Assembly: GCF_003115855.1 (NCBI RefSeq)
Contig: NZ_KZ819085.1
Coordinates: 1-64,000, forward strand
Source: Brenneria corticis
GTDB taxonomy: Bacteria; Pseudomonadota; Gammaproteobacteria; Enterobacterales; Enterobacteriaceae
Length of the DNA: 64,000 nucleotides
Reading direction: 5' to 3'
Part shown: piece by piece, positions 49,101 through 57,091 of the stretch
How the letters are laid out: each line of letters starts with the position of its first letter
Numbering within the stretch: position 1 is the stretch's first letter
Notes under the pieces: model-generated
What the model was told of the DNA's origin: nothing
The model's input: the letters and a program-made list of their open reading frames with translations, nothing else
The model's database searches: none
Made by a program: the position numbers and the translations under genes

Positions 49101-49983
49101 GGCGCTGGCTGAGAAAAAATCGCCGTTGAGCGACGTGAGCATGAATTTTGAGAATTGGCCCGCAATGCAGATAAACTGCCGTCAATGCTGGTTTGTCGGG
49201 CAGAATTTCGGTCATATTCAGGCAAGGCTGCAGCCGGAAAAAGGGAAACTGACCTTAAGCGACGGCATTATCGATACGGGTAAAGCCCGCCTGACGGTGA
49301 ACGGCAACTGGCAGGACAACTCGCAGGGAGTGCGCACCGCGCTGAAAGGGCGGGTATCGGGCGATAGTCTGGTGCAGAATGCCGACTGGTTCGGCATCGA
49401 TACGCCGCTGCGCGCCGGGTCCTTCGCCGTCGATTACGATCTTTATTGGCGCGGCACGCCCTGGGCGCCGGATATCGCCAGCCTGAGCGGCATACTGCAT
49501 ACGCGGATAGGTAAAGGCGAAATTGCCGATGTGGGGACGGGACAGGCTGGGCAGTTACTGCGTTTGATCAGCTTTGACGCCCTGCTGCGTAAACTCCAGC
49601 TTGATTTTAGCGACACCTTCGGCAGCGGTTTCTACTTTGATTCCATTCGCAGCACGGCATGGATTAAAGACGGCGTGCTGCATACCGACGATATGCTGGT
49701 TGACGGGCTGGAAGCGGATATCGCCATGAAAGGCGACGTCGACCTGGTGAAACGCCAGGTCAGTATGGACGTGACCGTGGCGCCGGAAATCTCCGCCACG
49801 GTGGGCGTGGCGACGGCATTTGCCGTGAACCCGGTGGTGGGGGCGGCCGTATTCGCCGCCAGCAAGGTGCTGGCGCCGTTATGGAACAAGATTTCGCTGA
49901 TCCGCTACCAGATTTCCGGTAGTCTCGATCAGCCGAAGATTCAGGAAGTGCAGCGTGAACCGAGCCGGAAGAAAAGCGAGTAG
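46162..49983 (+). CDS. yhdP: AsmA-like phospholipid transport protein YhdP
   Basis: 1273-residue envelope protein of the AsmA family bridging inner and outer membranes; YhdP, TamB and YdbH together carry phospholipids outward. An N-terminal membrane anchor (LLATGATLIVIVALLVSGL, about residues 7-27) is followed by a long beta-rich repeat and a C-terminal AsmA part with GEGFYFDSIRSTAW-like FGSGFYFDSIRSTAWIKDG. I take GTG with AAGGAG seven bases upstream, because MRRLPGIL matches E. coli; an upstream ATG (46072) lacks that support. Confidence 0.95.
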   Translation: MRRLPGILLATGATLIVIVALLVSGLRLVLPQLDHFRPRLVAWTQSVAGVPLEIGSLKGRWESFGPTLEIKNFHTSLPESDWRAERITLALDVWQSLLHWRWQFRDLTFYQLRLDLNTTLFGQRQGDDLMTTGKLNDLFLRQFDHFDLRDSHISFLTPSGARAEFSIPQLTWLNADKRHRAEGLISLSSFNGQHGVVQMRMDLDDDQGVLNNGTLYLQADNIDMKPWFSRWMKNNTGLESADFSLAAWIDVRKGDIYGGDVFLNQGTATWGEGVDAHRLDVDDTVLHVVRQENGWRLAVPELNLATDGVPWPKGQVSALWLPQNTQLLGPDRQEELRLRASNLDLARFGALLPLLSTTTPLLKERWEQLQPQGRLSTLAVDIPLQQPEKSRFQARWHDVSWQAWQRLPGMDHFSGSVSGSVERGQVDLHLAESTLPNNGTFRAPLEISQAGGVLDWRYDGQGWELWSHGLDVQARSLWINGDFHYRQPAQGEPRLDLLAGLRLTDAADAWRYYPEPLMGKELVDYLSGALKSGRVDNGTLILAGNPQRFPYSHREGQFEVWAPVKNATFAFQPGWPALTPLDINLDFANNGLWMLAPQAWLGKVEGRNISAVIPDYQQERLLVAGELNGPGPEVGNYFRQTPLKSSLGAALEELQLGGPVQGTLNLDIPLAGGEVRAGGDIVLNNNSLYIKPLSSTLKNLTGGFRYDNGNLRSETLRANWLDQPITVDFTTEEQERAYQVNVGLQGAWQPSRFPGMPGPLGRQISGGADWQSAVSVSLPYQGVPKFDVDLQADLSKVSSHLPSPLNKPAGESLPLQVKAKGDLHGFTLHGKLGKDNWFNSQWLLKGDTITLARANWRKGSGLPPLPSASALVFDLPALDGERWLGLLPSASSSLNVDSAASRFRLPAEVTLRTPELQLLGQQWHDLSISSKNTLGGSEVQARGREIDATLDIPRRGVWLSDIRYLYYNPQWKGDEATNPVALAEKKSPLSDVSMNFENWPAMQINCRQCWFVGQNFGHIQARLQPEKGKLTLSDGIIDTGKARLTVNGNWQDNSQGVRTALKGRVSGDSLVQNADWFGIDTPLRAGSFAVDYDLYWRGTPWAPDIASLSGILHTRIGKGEIADVGTGQAGQLLRLISFDALLRKLQLDFSDTFGSGFYFDSIRSTAWIKDGVLHTDDMLVDGLEADIAMKGDVDLVKRQVSMDVTVAPEISATVGVATAFAVNPVVGAAVFAASKVLAPLWNKISLIRYQISGSLDQPKIQEVQREPSRKKSE

Positions 49984-50043
49984 CGGCATGCCTGACCGGC
50001 GCGCCGCGTTCACCCGATTTCATCTAATAAAGAGTGAAAAAAT

Positions 50044-51489
50044 ATGAGTCTGTCTTTTGTCAGTGAGCAATTACTCACCGCAAACAAGTTGAATCTTCAA
50101 GACCTCTCCTCTGTGCTGGAGCTGTTAAATGAACGTCGTCTGGATTACGGCGACCTCTATTTTCAGTCCAGCTATCATGAGTCCTGGGTGCTGGAAGACC
50201 GCATCATCAAGGACGGCTCCTACAATATCGATCAGGGCGTGGGGATCCGCGCCGTCAACGGTGAAAAAACGGGTTTTGCCTATGCCGATCAAATAACGCT
50301 GAACGCGCTGCACCAAAGCGCTCAGGCGGCGCGCAGCATCGTGCGCGAACAGGGGACGGGCACGGCCCATACGCTGGGTGAAGTGTCCCACCGCGCGCTT
50401 TATCCGCGGTTTAACCCGTTGGACAGCCTGAGCCGCGAAGACAAGATCGCCCTGCTGCAGCGTGCCGACGCCGTGGCCCGGGCCGCCGATGCCCGGGTGC
50501 AGGAAGTCACCGCCAGCCTGACCGGCGTGTATGAGTTGGTGCTGGTGGCCGCCACCGACGGTACGCTGGCGGCGGATGTTCGTCCGCTGGTTCGCCTCTC
50601 CGTCAGCGTACTGGTGGAAGCGGACGGCAAGCGCGAGCGCGGCTCCAGCGGCGGCGGCTCGCGCGGGGGCTATGACTATTTCTGGGAAGTCGTCGACGGC
50701 GAACCTCGCGTCGAGGCCTGGGCGAAGGAAGCGGTGCGCATGGCGTTGGTCAATCTGTCGGCGGTGGCGGCTCCGGCAGGCTCCATGCCGGTGGTGCTGG
50801 GCGCCGGCTGGCCGGGCGTGCTGCTGCATGAAGCGGTCGGTCACGGTCTGGAAGGGGATTTCAACCGCCGCGGCACCTCGGTATTCAGCGGCCAGATGGG
50901 CAAGCGGGTGGCCTCCGAGCTTTGCACCGTGGTTGACGACGGTACGCTGGCCGGCCGTCGTGGCTCGCTGGCGATGGATGACGAAGGGGTGCCGGGACAA
51001 TATAACGTATTGATCGAAAACGGCATCCTGAAAGGCTATATGCAGGATAAACTCAATGCCCGTCTGATGGGCGCGGCGCCGACCGGCAACGGCCGCCGCG
51101 AGTCCTACGCCCATTTGCCGATGCCGCGCATGACCAATACCTATATGCTGGCCGGCAAGTCCACGCCGCAGGAGATTATCGCCAGCGTCGAGTACGGCCT
51201 GTACGCGCCGAATTTTGGCGGCGGCCAGGTGGATATTACCTCCGGCAAATTCGTCTTTTCCACCTCGGAAGCCTATTTGATCGAGAACGGGCGCATCACC
51301 AGCCCGGTGAAAGGGGCGACGCTGATTGGTTCCGGCATTGAGGCGATGCAGCAGATCTCGATGGTGGGCAACGATCTGGCGCTGGATAAAGGCGTCGGCG
51401 TGTGCGGCAAAGAGGGGCAGAGCCTGCCCGTCGGCGTGGGCCAGCCGACGCTGAAGCTGGAAAGCCTGACCGTGGGCGGTACGGCGTAA
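50044..51489 (+). CDS. tldD: Metalloprotease TldD
   Basis: 481-residue subunit of the TldD/TldE zinc protease, which trims unfolded peptides and in some hosts matures microcin B17 and degrades CcdA. The zinc motif is HEAVGHGLEGDFNRRG (HExxxH) near residues 263-273, with a Cys near the C-terminus (GVCGKEGQSLPVG). Follows yhdP by 60 bases; tldE lies 1.5 kb further on. Confidence 0.96.
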   Translation: MSLSFVSEQLLTANKLNLQDLSSVLELLNERRLDYGDLYFQSSYHESWVLEDRIIKDGSYNIDQGVGIRAVNGEKTGFAYADQITLNALHQSAQAARSIVREQGTGTAHTLGEVSHRALYPRFNPLDSLSREDKIALLQRADAVARAADARVQEVTASLTGVYELVLVAATDGTLAADVRPLVRLSVSVLVEADGKRERGSSGGGSRGGYDYFWEVVDGEPRVEAWAKEAVRMALVNLSAVAAPAGSMPVVLGAGWPGVLLHEAVGHGLEGDFNRRGTSVFSGQMGKRVASELCTVVDDGTLAGRRGSLAMDDEGVPGQYNVLIENGILKGYMQDKLNARLMGAAPTGNGRRESYAHLPMPRMTNTYMLAGKSTPQEIIASVEYGLYAPNFGGGQVDITSGKFVFSTSEAYLIENGRITSPVKGATLIGSGIEAMQQISMVGNDLALDKGVGVCGKEGQSLPVGVGQPTLKLESLTVGGTA

Positions 51490-51504
51490 TCAGCCGACAA
51501 ATTT

Positions 51505-51529
51505 GCCGGAAGCATAGTTGCCGGCTTTT
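51505..51529 (+). terminator. tldD terminator
   Basis: GCCGG/CCGGC stem with a long loop followed by TTTTAT, 15 bases after the tldD stop. Stem is short, so strength is uncertain. Confidence 0.5.
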
Positions 51530-51628
51530 ATGCGGGGACGCAGGGATGTGTCCCACTATGGCCCCTCGGTACGATAGGCCGGTGTGCCTCAGGGTTACCG
51601 GCGATGCCGTCCTCGAACGCGCGGCGGC

Positions 51629-52177
51629 TTATTCTCCGCTTTCCGACAGTTCACGCAAATACTGAAAAATCTGCCGCGTGGATTTTGGCGGTTTATTGGC
51701 CGCTTTCTCTTTTTGCGCGTTGCGCACCAGCGAACGCAGCTGCTGGCGATCGGCAGAAGGGTAGAGCGCCAGAATATCGGGGATGGCGTCATCGCCTTCC
51801 GCCACCAGACGGTCGCGCAGCAGCTCCAGCTTGTGAAACAGCACCACCTGCTGGTTGTGGCGGTTCTTCAGCTTGTCCAGCGCGGCCTGAATCGGTTCCG
51901 GATCGCGGGCTCGCAGCATTTTGCCGATTAGCTGCAACTGGCGGCGACGGCCTTCCTTCTTGATGCGCTGCGCCAGTTCGATGGCGGCGCGCAGATCGTC
52001 ATCCAGCGGGATCTTCTCCAACGCGTTTTTACCCAGTTCAACCAGTTCCGCGCCCAGATCTTTCAGCGCTTCGGCGTCACGTTTAATCTCGCTTTTGCTG
52101 ACCCAGATAATTTCATCGTCGTCGTCTTGGTTATTGTCCGGGACCTCGTCAAGCCAGTCTTCGGGTTTGTCGTTCAT
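51629..52177 (-). CDS. darP: Ribosome-associated protein DarP (YjgA)
   Basis: 182-residue protein of the YjgA family, which in E. coli joins late 50S ribosomal subunit assembly. PEDWLDEVPDNNQ, EIIWVSKSEIKRDAEALKDL, GRRRQLQLIGKMLR and RHNQQVVLFHKLELLRDRL are conserved blocks, and the whole is helical and highly charged. GGAG six bases before the ATG fixes the start; further in-frame ATGs to 52216 are not conserved. It is divergent from tldE across the toxin-antitoxin pair. Confidence 0.94.
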   Translation of the reverse strand: MNDKPEDWLDEVPDNNQDDDDEIIWVSKSEIKRDAEALKDLGAELVELGKNALEKIPLDDDLRAAIELAQRIKKEGRRRQLQLIGKMLRARDPEPIQAALDKLKNRHNQQVVLFHKLELLRDRLVAEGDDAIPDILALYPSADRQQLRSLVRNAQKEKAANKPPKSTRQIFQYLRELSESGE

Positions 52178-52309
52178 GGTTGGCTCCATAAAAAATTTTC
52201 GGGAGTTACAACGCATAGCGTTGGCCCGTGATAAAAAGAGGCCGATACTAACAGGTTTGGGCTTTGGGCGAAATTGTCCGCAGTTTCCGTTTGGGCATCC
52301 TGCATGCTG

Positions 52310-52618
52310 TTACTGCTCCCTGGCCGCGAGTAAATATCGGCGTAACTGCCTCTCTTCACGCATGACGTGCAGGATGATGACGGCGTTTTCATCGTTTCTG
52401 TAGAAAACCCGGCAGGGACTGCAAACCACCTCGCGGTAGACGGAATTCGGCAGTTCAGGCGGCTCGCGCCCCGATTGCGGTAAGCGCTCCAGGCGCTCTA
52501 CTTTGGCGAATATTTTCCGCACCAGCGAACTGGCCGCCACCGGGTTATCCAGGGCGATGTATTCCGCAATCTCGTTCAATTGGTCGAGCGCCGGTTCCGT
52601 CCAGACTATTTGAGCCAT
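52310..52618 (-). CDS. ParE/RelE-family toxin
   Basis: 102-residue toxin of the ParE/RelE fold: IVWTEPALDQLNEIAEYIA, then KIFAKVERLERLPQSGRE and a C-terminal strand pattern CRVFYRNDENAVIILHVMRE. ParE-type members poison gyrase; RelE-type cut mRNA. The RelE catalytic Lys/Arg set is not obvious. It overlaps its antitoxin gene by 13 bases. It lies between darP and tldE, which are directly divergent in E. coli. Confidence 0.85.
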   Translation of the reverse strand: MAQIVWTEPALDQLNEIAEYIALDNPVAASSLVRKIFAKVERLERLPQSGREPPELPNSVYREVVCSPCRVFYRNDENAVIILHVMREERQLRRYLLAAREQ

Positions 52619-52863
52619 TTCTGCAGGCGTTCCCTGGCCTGAGCATGGGGGACGGTGCGCTGCTCCAGCACGGCCCTTTCGCCTTTGGACAGCGCTTCCA
52701 GCAGCGTCAGACGGCGTTGCATGAATTCATAATCTTCCACGTCGACAAGATATGCGGATGGCTGGCCGTGTTCGGTAATCAGGATCGCCTCTTTGGACTC
52801 GCGCAGATCCGCAAGGATTCTGGTCGCCTGCCGTTTCAGGTTGGTCACCAATTCTACTTTCAT
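52606..52863 (-). CDS. Phd/YefM-family antitoxin
   Basis: 85-residue antitoxin: MKVELVTNLKRQATRILADL, EAILITEHGQPSAYLVDVED and YEFMQRRLTLLEAL follow the Phd/YefM pattern, with a DNA-binding N-terminal half and a C-terminal toxin-wrapping helix. It is first in the pair and likely autoregulates at the palindrome 21 bases upstream. An in-frame start at 52905 would place the palindrome inside the gene, so I reject it. Confidence 0.85.
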   Translation of the reverse strand: MKVELVTNLKRQATRILADLRESKEAILITEHGQPSAYLVDVEDYEFMQRRLTLLEALSKGERAVLEQRTVPHAQARERLQKWLK

Positions 52864-52883
52864 GGTTGCCTCCGATAGCGAAA

Positions 52884-52901
52884 GTGATACTAAAGTATCA
52901 C
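52884..52901. promoter_or_regulatory. Operator palindrome of the toxin-antitoxin pair
   Basis: GTGATACTAAAGTATCAC is a perfect 8-2-8 palindrome with an AA centre, 21 bases upstream of the antitoxin ATG and typical of Phd/YefM autoregulation sites. Confidence 0.7.
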
Positions 52902-52999
52902 CCATGCCTGGCGGCGTCCATCGCGGCGAAAGGCGCGCTTCCCCTGAGATTCTGTTAGACTCAGCGGCATGGTGTTTTCTTACTCATTATGGCAGAACG

Positions 53000-54340
53000 A
53001 TGACGATAATCACTCAGGTTGCACAACAGCGTAAAGCGCTGGAACAGGCAGTCGCACAGGCGCTGGAGCTGGCGCGTGCGGGTTCGGATGCGGCGGAAGT
53101 CGCGGTGTCGAAAACGACGGGAATTGGCGTTAGCACCCGCTATGGTGAGGTGGAAAACGTTGAATTCAACAGCGACGGCGCGCTGGGGATTACGGTGTAT
53201 CACCAGCAGCGCAAGGGCAGCGCGTCATCGACCGATCTCAGCCCGGACGCCATTGCCCGCACCGTGCAGGCCGCGCTGGATATCGCCCGCTATACCTCGG
53301 TCGATCCGTTCGCCGGCCCGGCGGATAAAGACCTGCTGGCGTTCGACGCGCCGGATCTGGATCTGTTTCATCCGTCGGAGCTGGACGCGGAGCGGGGGAT
53401 TGAACTGGCGGCCCGCGCGGAGCATGCCGCGCTGCAGGCCGATAAGCGCATCACCAATACCGAAGGCGGAAGCTTTAACAGCCACTATGGGATTAAGGTT
53501 TTCGGCAACAGCCACGGTATGCTGCAAAGCTACTGTTCCAGCCGCCACTCCATGTCCAGCTGCGTGATCGCCGAAGTGAACGGCGATATGGAGCGCGACT
53601 ACGCCTACACCATCGGCCGCTCGCTGGATGAATTGCGTACGCCGGAATGGGTTGGCGCGGAGTGCGCGCGCCGCACCCTATCCCGTTTGTCGCCGCGCAA
53701 GCTGCCGACCATGCGGGCGCCGGTGCTGTTTTCCGCCGAAGTGGCGACCGGGCTGTTCGGTCATCTGGTCGGCGCCATCAGCGGCAGCAGCGTGTACCGT
53801 AAATCCACCTTCCTGCTGGATAAGCTCGGTCGGCAGATTCTGCCCGAGTGGCTGACGATTGAAGAGTTGCCGCACCTGCGCAAAGGGCTGGCGTCAACGC
53901 CGTTCGACAGCGAAGGGGTGCGCACCCGGCAGCGGGAAATCGTCAAAGACGGCGTATTGCAAACCTGGCTGCTGACCAGCTACGCCGCCCGCAAGCTGGG
54001 GATGAAGAGCACCGGCCATGCCGGCGGCATTCATAACTGGCGTATTGCCGGCCGGGGGCTGGATTTTGACGGTTTGCTCCGCCAGATGGGCAAGGGATTG
54101 CTGGTGACCGAGTTAATGGGCCAGGGCGTGAGCGGCGTTACCGGGGATTATTCCCGCGGCGCCTCGGGTTTTTGGGTGGAAAACGGTGAAATCCAGTATC
54201 CGGTCAGCGAGATTACCATCGCCGGCAATCTGCAAGAGATGTTGCGTAATATCGTCACGGTCGGGGATGACATTGAAACCCGCAGCAATATTCAGTGCGG
54301 TTCGGTGCTGCTGCCGGAGATGAAAATCGCCGGCGAATGA
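53000..54340 (+). CDS. tldE: Metalloprotease subunit TldE (PmbA)
   Basis: 446-residue partner of TldD; the zinc motif is in TldD, and this subunit contributes the rest of the chamber. TTGIGVSTRYGEVENVEFNS, YHQQRKGSASSTDLSP and the C-terminal RSNIQCGSVLLPEMKIAGE match E. coli PmbA. I start at ATG 53000 (MTIITQVAQQRK), as relatives start close by; the long upstream reading frame runs through the antitoxin. Confidence 0.95.
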   Translation: MTIITQVAQQRKALEQAVAQALELARAGSDAAEVAVSKTTGIGVSTRYGEVENVEFNSDGALGITVYHQQRKGSASSTDLSPDAIARTVQAALDIARYTSVDPFAGPADKDLLAFDAPDLDLFHPSELDAERGIELAARAEHAALQADKRITNTEGGSFNSHYGIKVFGNSHGMLQSYCSSRHSMSSCVIAEVNGDMERDYAYTIGRSLDELRTPEWVGAECARRTLSRLSPRKLPTMRAPVLFSAEVATGLFGHLVGAISGSSVYRKSTFLLDKLGRQILPEWLTIEELPHLRKGLASTPFDSEGVRTRQREIVKDGVLQTWLLTSYAARKLGMKSTGHAGGIHNWRIAGRGLDFDGLLRQMGKGLLVTELMGQGVSGVTGDYSRGASGFWVENGEIQYPVSEITIAGNLQEMLRNIVTVGDDIETRSNIQCGSVLLPEMKIAGE

Positions 54341-54376
54341 TCGTTGCTGCGAGGGCCGTCTATGACGGCCCGGCAT

Positions 54377-54787
54377 TCAGCGTTGGTACTCGCCGGCGGC
54401 TTCCGGCTGGTACAGCAACTCCAGCACCTGTACGCGCGTTTCGCCGCCGTTGGGCAATTTCCAGGACATGGCGTCGCCGACATGCAGCCCCAGCAACGCC
54501 GCGCCCAGCGGCGCCATCACCGACAGCTGCGTTTTACTGTCTTTCATGGCGGAAGGATACACCAGCGTACGCACATGTTCTTCGCGCGTATTCAGGTCGA
54601 GAAAACGTATCTGACTGTTCATGGTCACCACTTCCGCCGGGATATCCGTCGGCGGCAAAATTTCCGCACGATCGAGCTCGTCGTTCAAGGTTTTCGCCGT
54701 TTCGCTACTGGCGAACGCAGGCTGAGCCAGCAGGCGATCCAAAATTTCCGCATCGATATCGCTGATGGTGATTTTGGGTTTTGTCAT
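54377..54787 (-). CDS. rnk: Regulator of nucleoside diphosphate kinase
   Basis: 136-residue Rnk, a GreA/GreB-like C-terminal domain protein that binds RNA polymerase near the secondary channel. KPKITISDIDAEILDRLLAQ and the FKBP-like MAPLGAALLGLHVGDAM block are present. In E. coli it lies elsewhere, but length and sequence are the family's. Confidence 0.9.
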   Translation of the reverse strand: MTKPKITISDIDAEILDRLLAQPAFASSETAKTLNDELDRAEILPPTDIPAEVVTMNSQIRFLDLNTREEHVRTLVYPSAMKDSKTQLSVMAPLGAALLGLHVGDAMSWKLPNGGETRVQVLELLYQPEAAGEYQR

Positions 54788-54828
54788 CCTCGTGTTTCTC
54801 CCGGACATAAATTGTGCGTATAAAACAA

Positions 54829-54855
54829 CACCCCCGCGCCAGTGGAACGGGGGTG
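54829..54855 (-). terminator. Terminator of the rpoN-npr operon
   Basis: Minus-strand stem CACCCCCG / CGGGGGTG with an 11-base loop, followed by TTGTTTTATA. It lies about 95 bases after the npr stop and just before rnk. Confidence 0.8.
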
Positions 54856-54950
54856 GATAAGAAAAATCATTGTCGGGAGAAAGAGTAAGCGTTTCTTACC
54901 GGAAAGGGAAGCGATCGCCGTCACGAAGGGGGGAATCGTCGGTAACGTTT

Positions 54951-55223
54951 TTACTCTTCGTCGAATCCGGCTTCGAATAGCTCGACCACGGCGGCCAGCG
55001 CCTGCGTTTCATCCGGGCCGCTCGCCTCCACTTCGATAAGACGGCCTTTGGCCGAGTCCAGCATCAGCATGGCGATCACGCTGCTGGCCTCGGCTTCGGC
55101 GCCGCTGTCGTTGCGCAGCATCACCTCGGCGTTGAAGCTTTGCACCAGCTCGAACAGTTTCATGGCGGGCCGGGCATGCATACCCAGCCTGTTTCTGATT
55201 TCCACGGTGTGTCGGACGGTCAT
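54951..55223 (-). CDS. ptsO: Nitrogen-PTS phosphocarrier protein NPr
   Basis: 90-residue HPr-like protein of the nitrogen PTS, passing phosphate from PtsP to PtsN. The phosphorylated His is in RLGMHARPAMKL (His16), and the Ser-46-like region is AEASSVIAMLML. It overlaps rapZ by four bases. Confidence 0.96.
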   Translation of the reverse strand: MTVRHTVEIRNRLGMHARPAMKLFELVQSFNAEVMLRNDSGAEAEASSVIAMLMLDSAKGRLIEVEASGPDETQALAAVVELFEAGFDEE

Positions 55224-56077
55224 GACGGCTTGCGTTTTTCCAGCGTGCGGTGGCGCGACTGCACGTTTTTGCCGCGCGAGCGGAAGTAGTCGGCCAGCTG
55301 TTCCGCGACGTATACGGAACGATGTTTGCCCCCGGTACAGCCAATCGCCACCGTCAGGTAGCTGCGGTTATTGGTTTCCAGCATCGGCAGCCACAGTTCC
55401 AGATAGCTGCGGGTCTGATAAATAAAATTATGCACTTCGGTATGGCGGTCGAGAAAGGCCGCCACCGGTTTGTCCAGACCGGTCATCGGGCGTAATTTCG
55501 GGTCCCAGTGGGGGTTGGGCAGGAAACGCACGTCAAACACGTAGTCGGCGTCGATGGGGATGCCGTGCTTGTAGCCGAAAGACTCGAACACCATCGTCAG
55601 TTCGCGTTCCCGTTTGCCGAGCAGGCGGGTGCGCAGCATTTCCGCCAGCTCGTGCACCGACATTTCGGAGGTGTCGATGATCAGATCGGCGCGTGAGCGC
55701 AGCGGCTCCAGCAGATCGTTTTCCTGGTCGATGGCGCTTTCCAGCGACAGATTCTTGCTGGACAGCGGGTGCAGGCGGCGGGTATCGCTGTAACGGCGGA
55801 TCAGCGTATTGCGATCGGCGTCCAGAAACAGCAGCTGCGGCGCGAAGCTTTGCGGTAGCTGGGCCATGGCGTGCTCAAAGATTTCCGGCGACTCCGGCAT
55901 ATTGCGCACGTCGATGCTGACCGCCGCGGAGATATTGCGCTCAGCCAGCGTAGCGGCCAGTTCCGGCAGCAGAACCACAGGAAGGTTGTCTACGCAGTAG
56001 AACCCCATATCTTCCAGCGCGCGCAGGGCTACGGATTTTCCTGAGCCCGAGCGACCACTGACGATCATCAGCACCAT
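55220..56077 (-). CDS. rapZ: RNase adaptor protein RapZ
   Basis: 285-residue P-loop protein that delivers GlmZ RNA to RNase E and so tunes glmS and amino sugar synthesis. Walker A is VSGRSGSGKSVALRALED and the RNA-binding C-terminal end has FRSRGKNVQSRHRTLEKRK. I start at MVLMIVSG by homology. It overlaps ptsO and lies after ptsN. Confidence 0.96.
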   Translation of the reverse strand: MVLMIVSGRSGSGKSVALRALEDMGFYCVDNLPVVLLPELAATLAERNISAAVSIDVRNMPESPEIFEHAMAQLPQSFAPQLLFLDADRNTLIRRYSDTRRLHPLSSKNLSLESAIDQENDLLEPLRSRADLIIDTSEMSVHELAEMLRTRLLGKRERELTMVFESFGYKHGIPIDADYVFDVRFLPNPHWDPKLRPMTGLDKPVAAFLDRHTEVHNFIYQTRSYLELWLPMLETNNRSYLTVAIGCTGGKHRSVYVAEQLADYFRSRGKNVQSRHRTLEKRKPS

Positions 56078-56210
56078 CTGGCGATTCCCCCCTGGCAACG
56101 TGATGGCGACCTGTCGCTGCCATTGTTTTGATCATGATTGTTTGCACGATGAATGGTTGGAAAACGGTGATTACCGATCGTGCCGCCATTGCTCATCATC
56201 ACCACCTGAT

Positions 56211-56684
56211 TTAACCGGCTTCCGTCATAATCTGATACAGCGCTTCATCGTTTTGCGCGGCGCGCAGACGCCGGCAAACGGTTTTATCGGCCAGTCGCCT
56301 GGCGACCAGCGATAGCGTATGTAAATGGGTTTTACATTGTTCTGCCGGAACCAGCAAGGCAAAAAGCAAATCAACGGCTTGGTTGTCAACGGCGTCGAAC
56401 GCGATAGGCTGTTCCAACTGGATAAATACCCCGACCGCGCCCAGGGCGTTGTCGTCCTCAAGCTTGCCGTGCGGGATGGCGATGCCGTTGCCGATGCCGG
56501 TACTGCCCATGCGTTCGCGCGCGAGGAGGGCGTCAAAGATAATCTGCGAAGACAGATTAAGCTGCCTGGCCGCCAGTTCGCTGATAATCTCCAATGCCCG
56601 TTTTTTACTTTGGCAATGGACGGAACTTCGGGTGCACTCGGGACGTAGCACGGTGCTGAGCTGCAAAACGGGATCGTTGTTCAT
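56211..56684 (-). CDS. ptsN: Nitrogen-PTS enzyme IIA
   Basis: 157-residue EIIA-Ntr, which controls potassium uptake and other targets through its phosphorylation state. The phosphorylated His is in GNGIAIPHGKLED (His73). Sequence and length follow E. coli PtsN. Starts at MNNDPVLQ; upstream in-frame ATG at 56711 is less likely. It is 133 bases upstream of rapZ and 97 after hpf. Confidence 0.95.
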   Translation of the reverse strand: MNNDPVLQLSTVLRPECTRSSVHCQSKKRALEIISELAARQLNLSSQIIFDALLARERMGSTGIGNGIAIPHGKLEDDNALGAVGVFIQLEQPIAFDAVDNQAVDLLFALLVPAEQCKTHLHTLSLVARRLADKTVCRRLRAAQNDEALYQIMTEAG

Positions 56685-56781
56685 TTTATCTTCACTTGAC
56701 GACGCTTCCACTTCCGGTGAGCCCGGCCCGGGTATTGTGTGGGCCGGGTCTGTTCCCCGCCCGTTCGGGCCGGGAGAAAAA

Positions 56782-57069
56782 TCAGTGTTGTTTAAGCTTA
56801 TCCTTGTGCTTGTTTAGCTGCCGGGCCAGTTTATCGATCAGCAAATCAATGGCCGCGTACATATCTTCCGCTTCTGATGTGGCATGCAGCTCTCCGCCGT
56901 TAACGTGCAGCGTGGCGTCGGCGATTTGTTGTACTTTCTCCACTTTAAGTACCACGTTAACCAGATTAATACGGTCGAAGTATTGCTCTAATTTGGCGAA
57001 CTTTGTATTCACGAAATCGCGCAGCGGCGGCGTAATTTCGATGTGGTGTCCGGTAATGTTTAGCTGCAT
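56782..57069 (-). CDS. hpf: Ribosome hibernation promoting factor
   Basis: 95-residue short-form HPF, which pairs with RMF to make 100S ribosome dimers in stationary phase. MQLNITGHHIEITPPLRDFV and the beta-alpha-beta core with DMYAAIDLLIDKLARQLNKHK are typical. It follows rpoN by 22 bases. Confidence 0.96.
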   Translation of the reverse strand: MQLNITGHHIEITPPLRDFVNTKFAKLEQYFDRINLVNVVLKVEKVQQIADATLHVNGGELHATSEAEDMYAAIDLLIDKLARQLNKHKDKLKQH

Positions 57070-57091
57070 AGCGTCTTCCTTCTAGTTGAGA

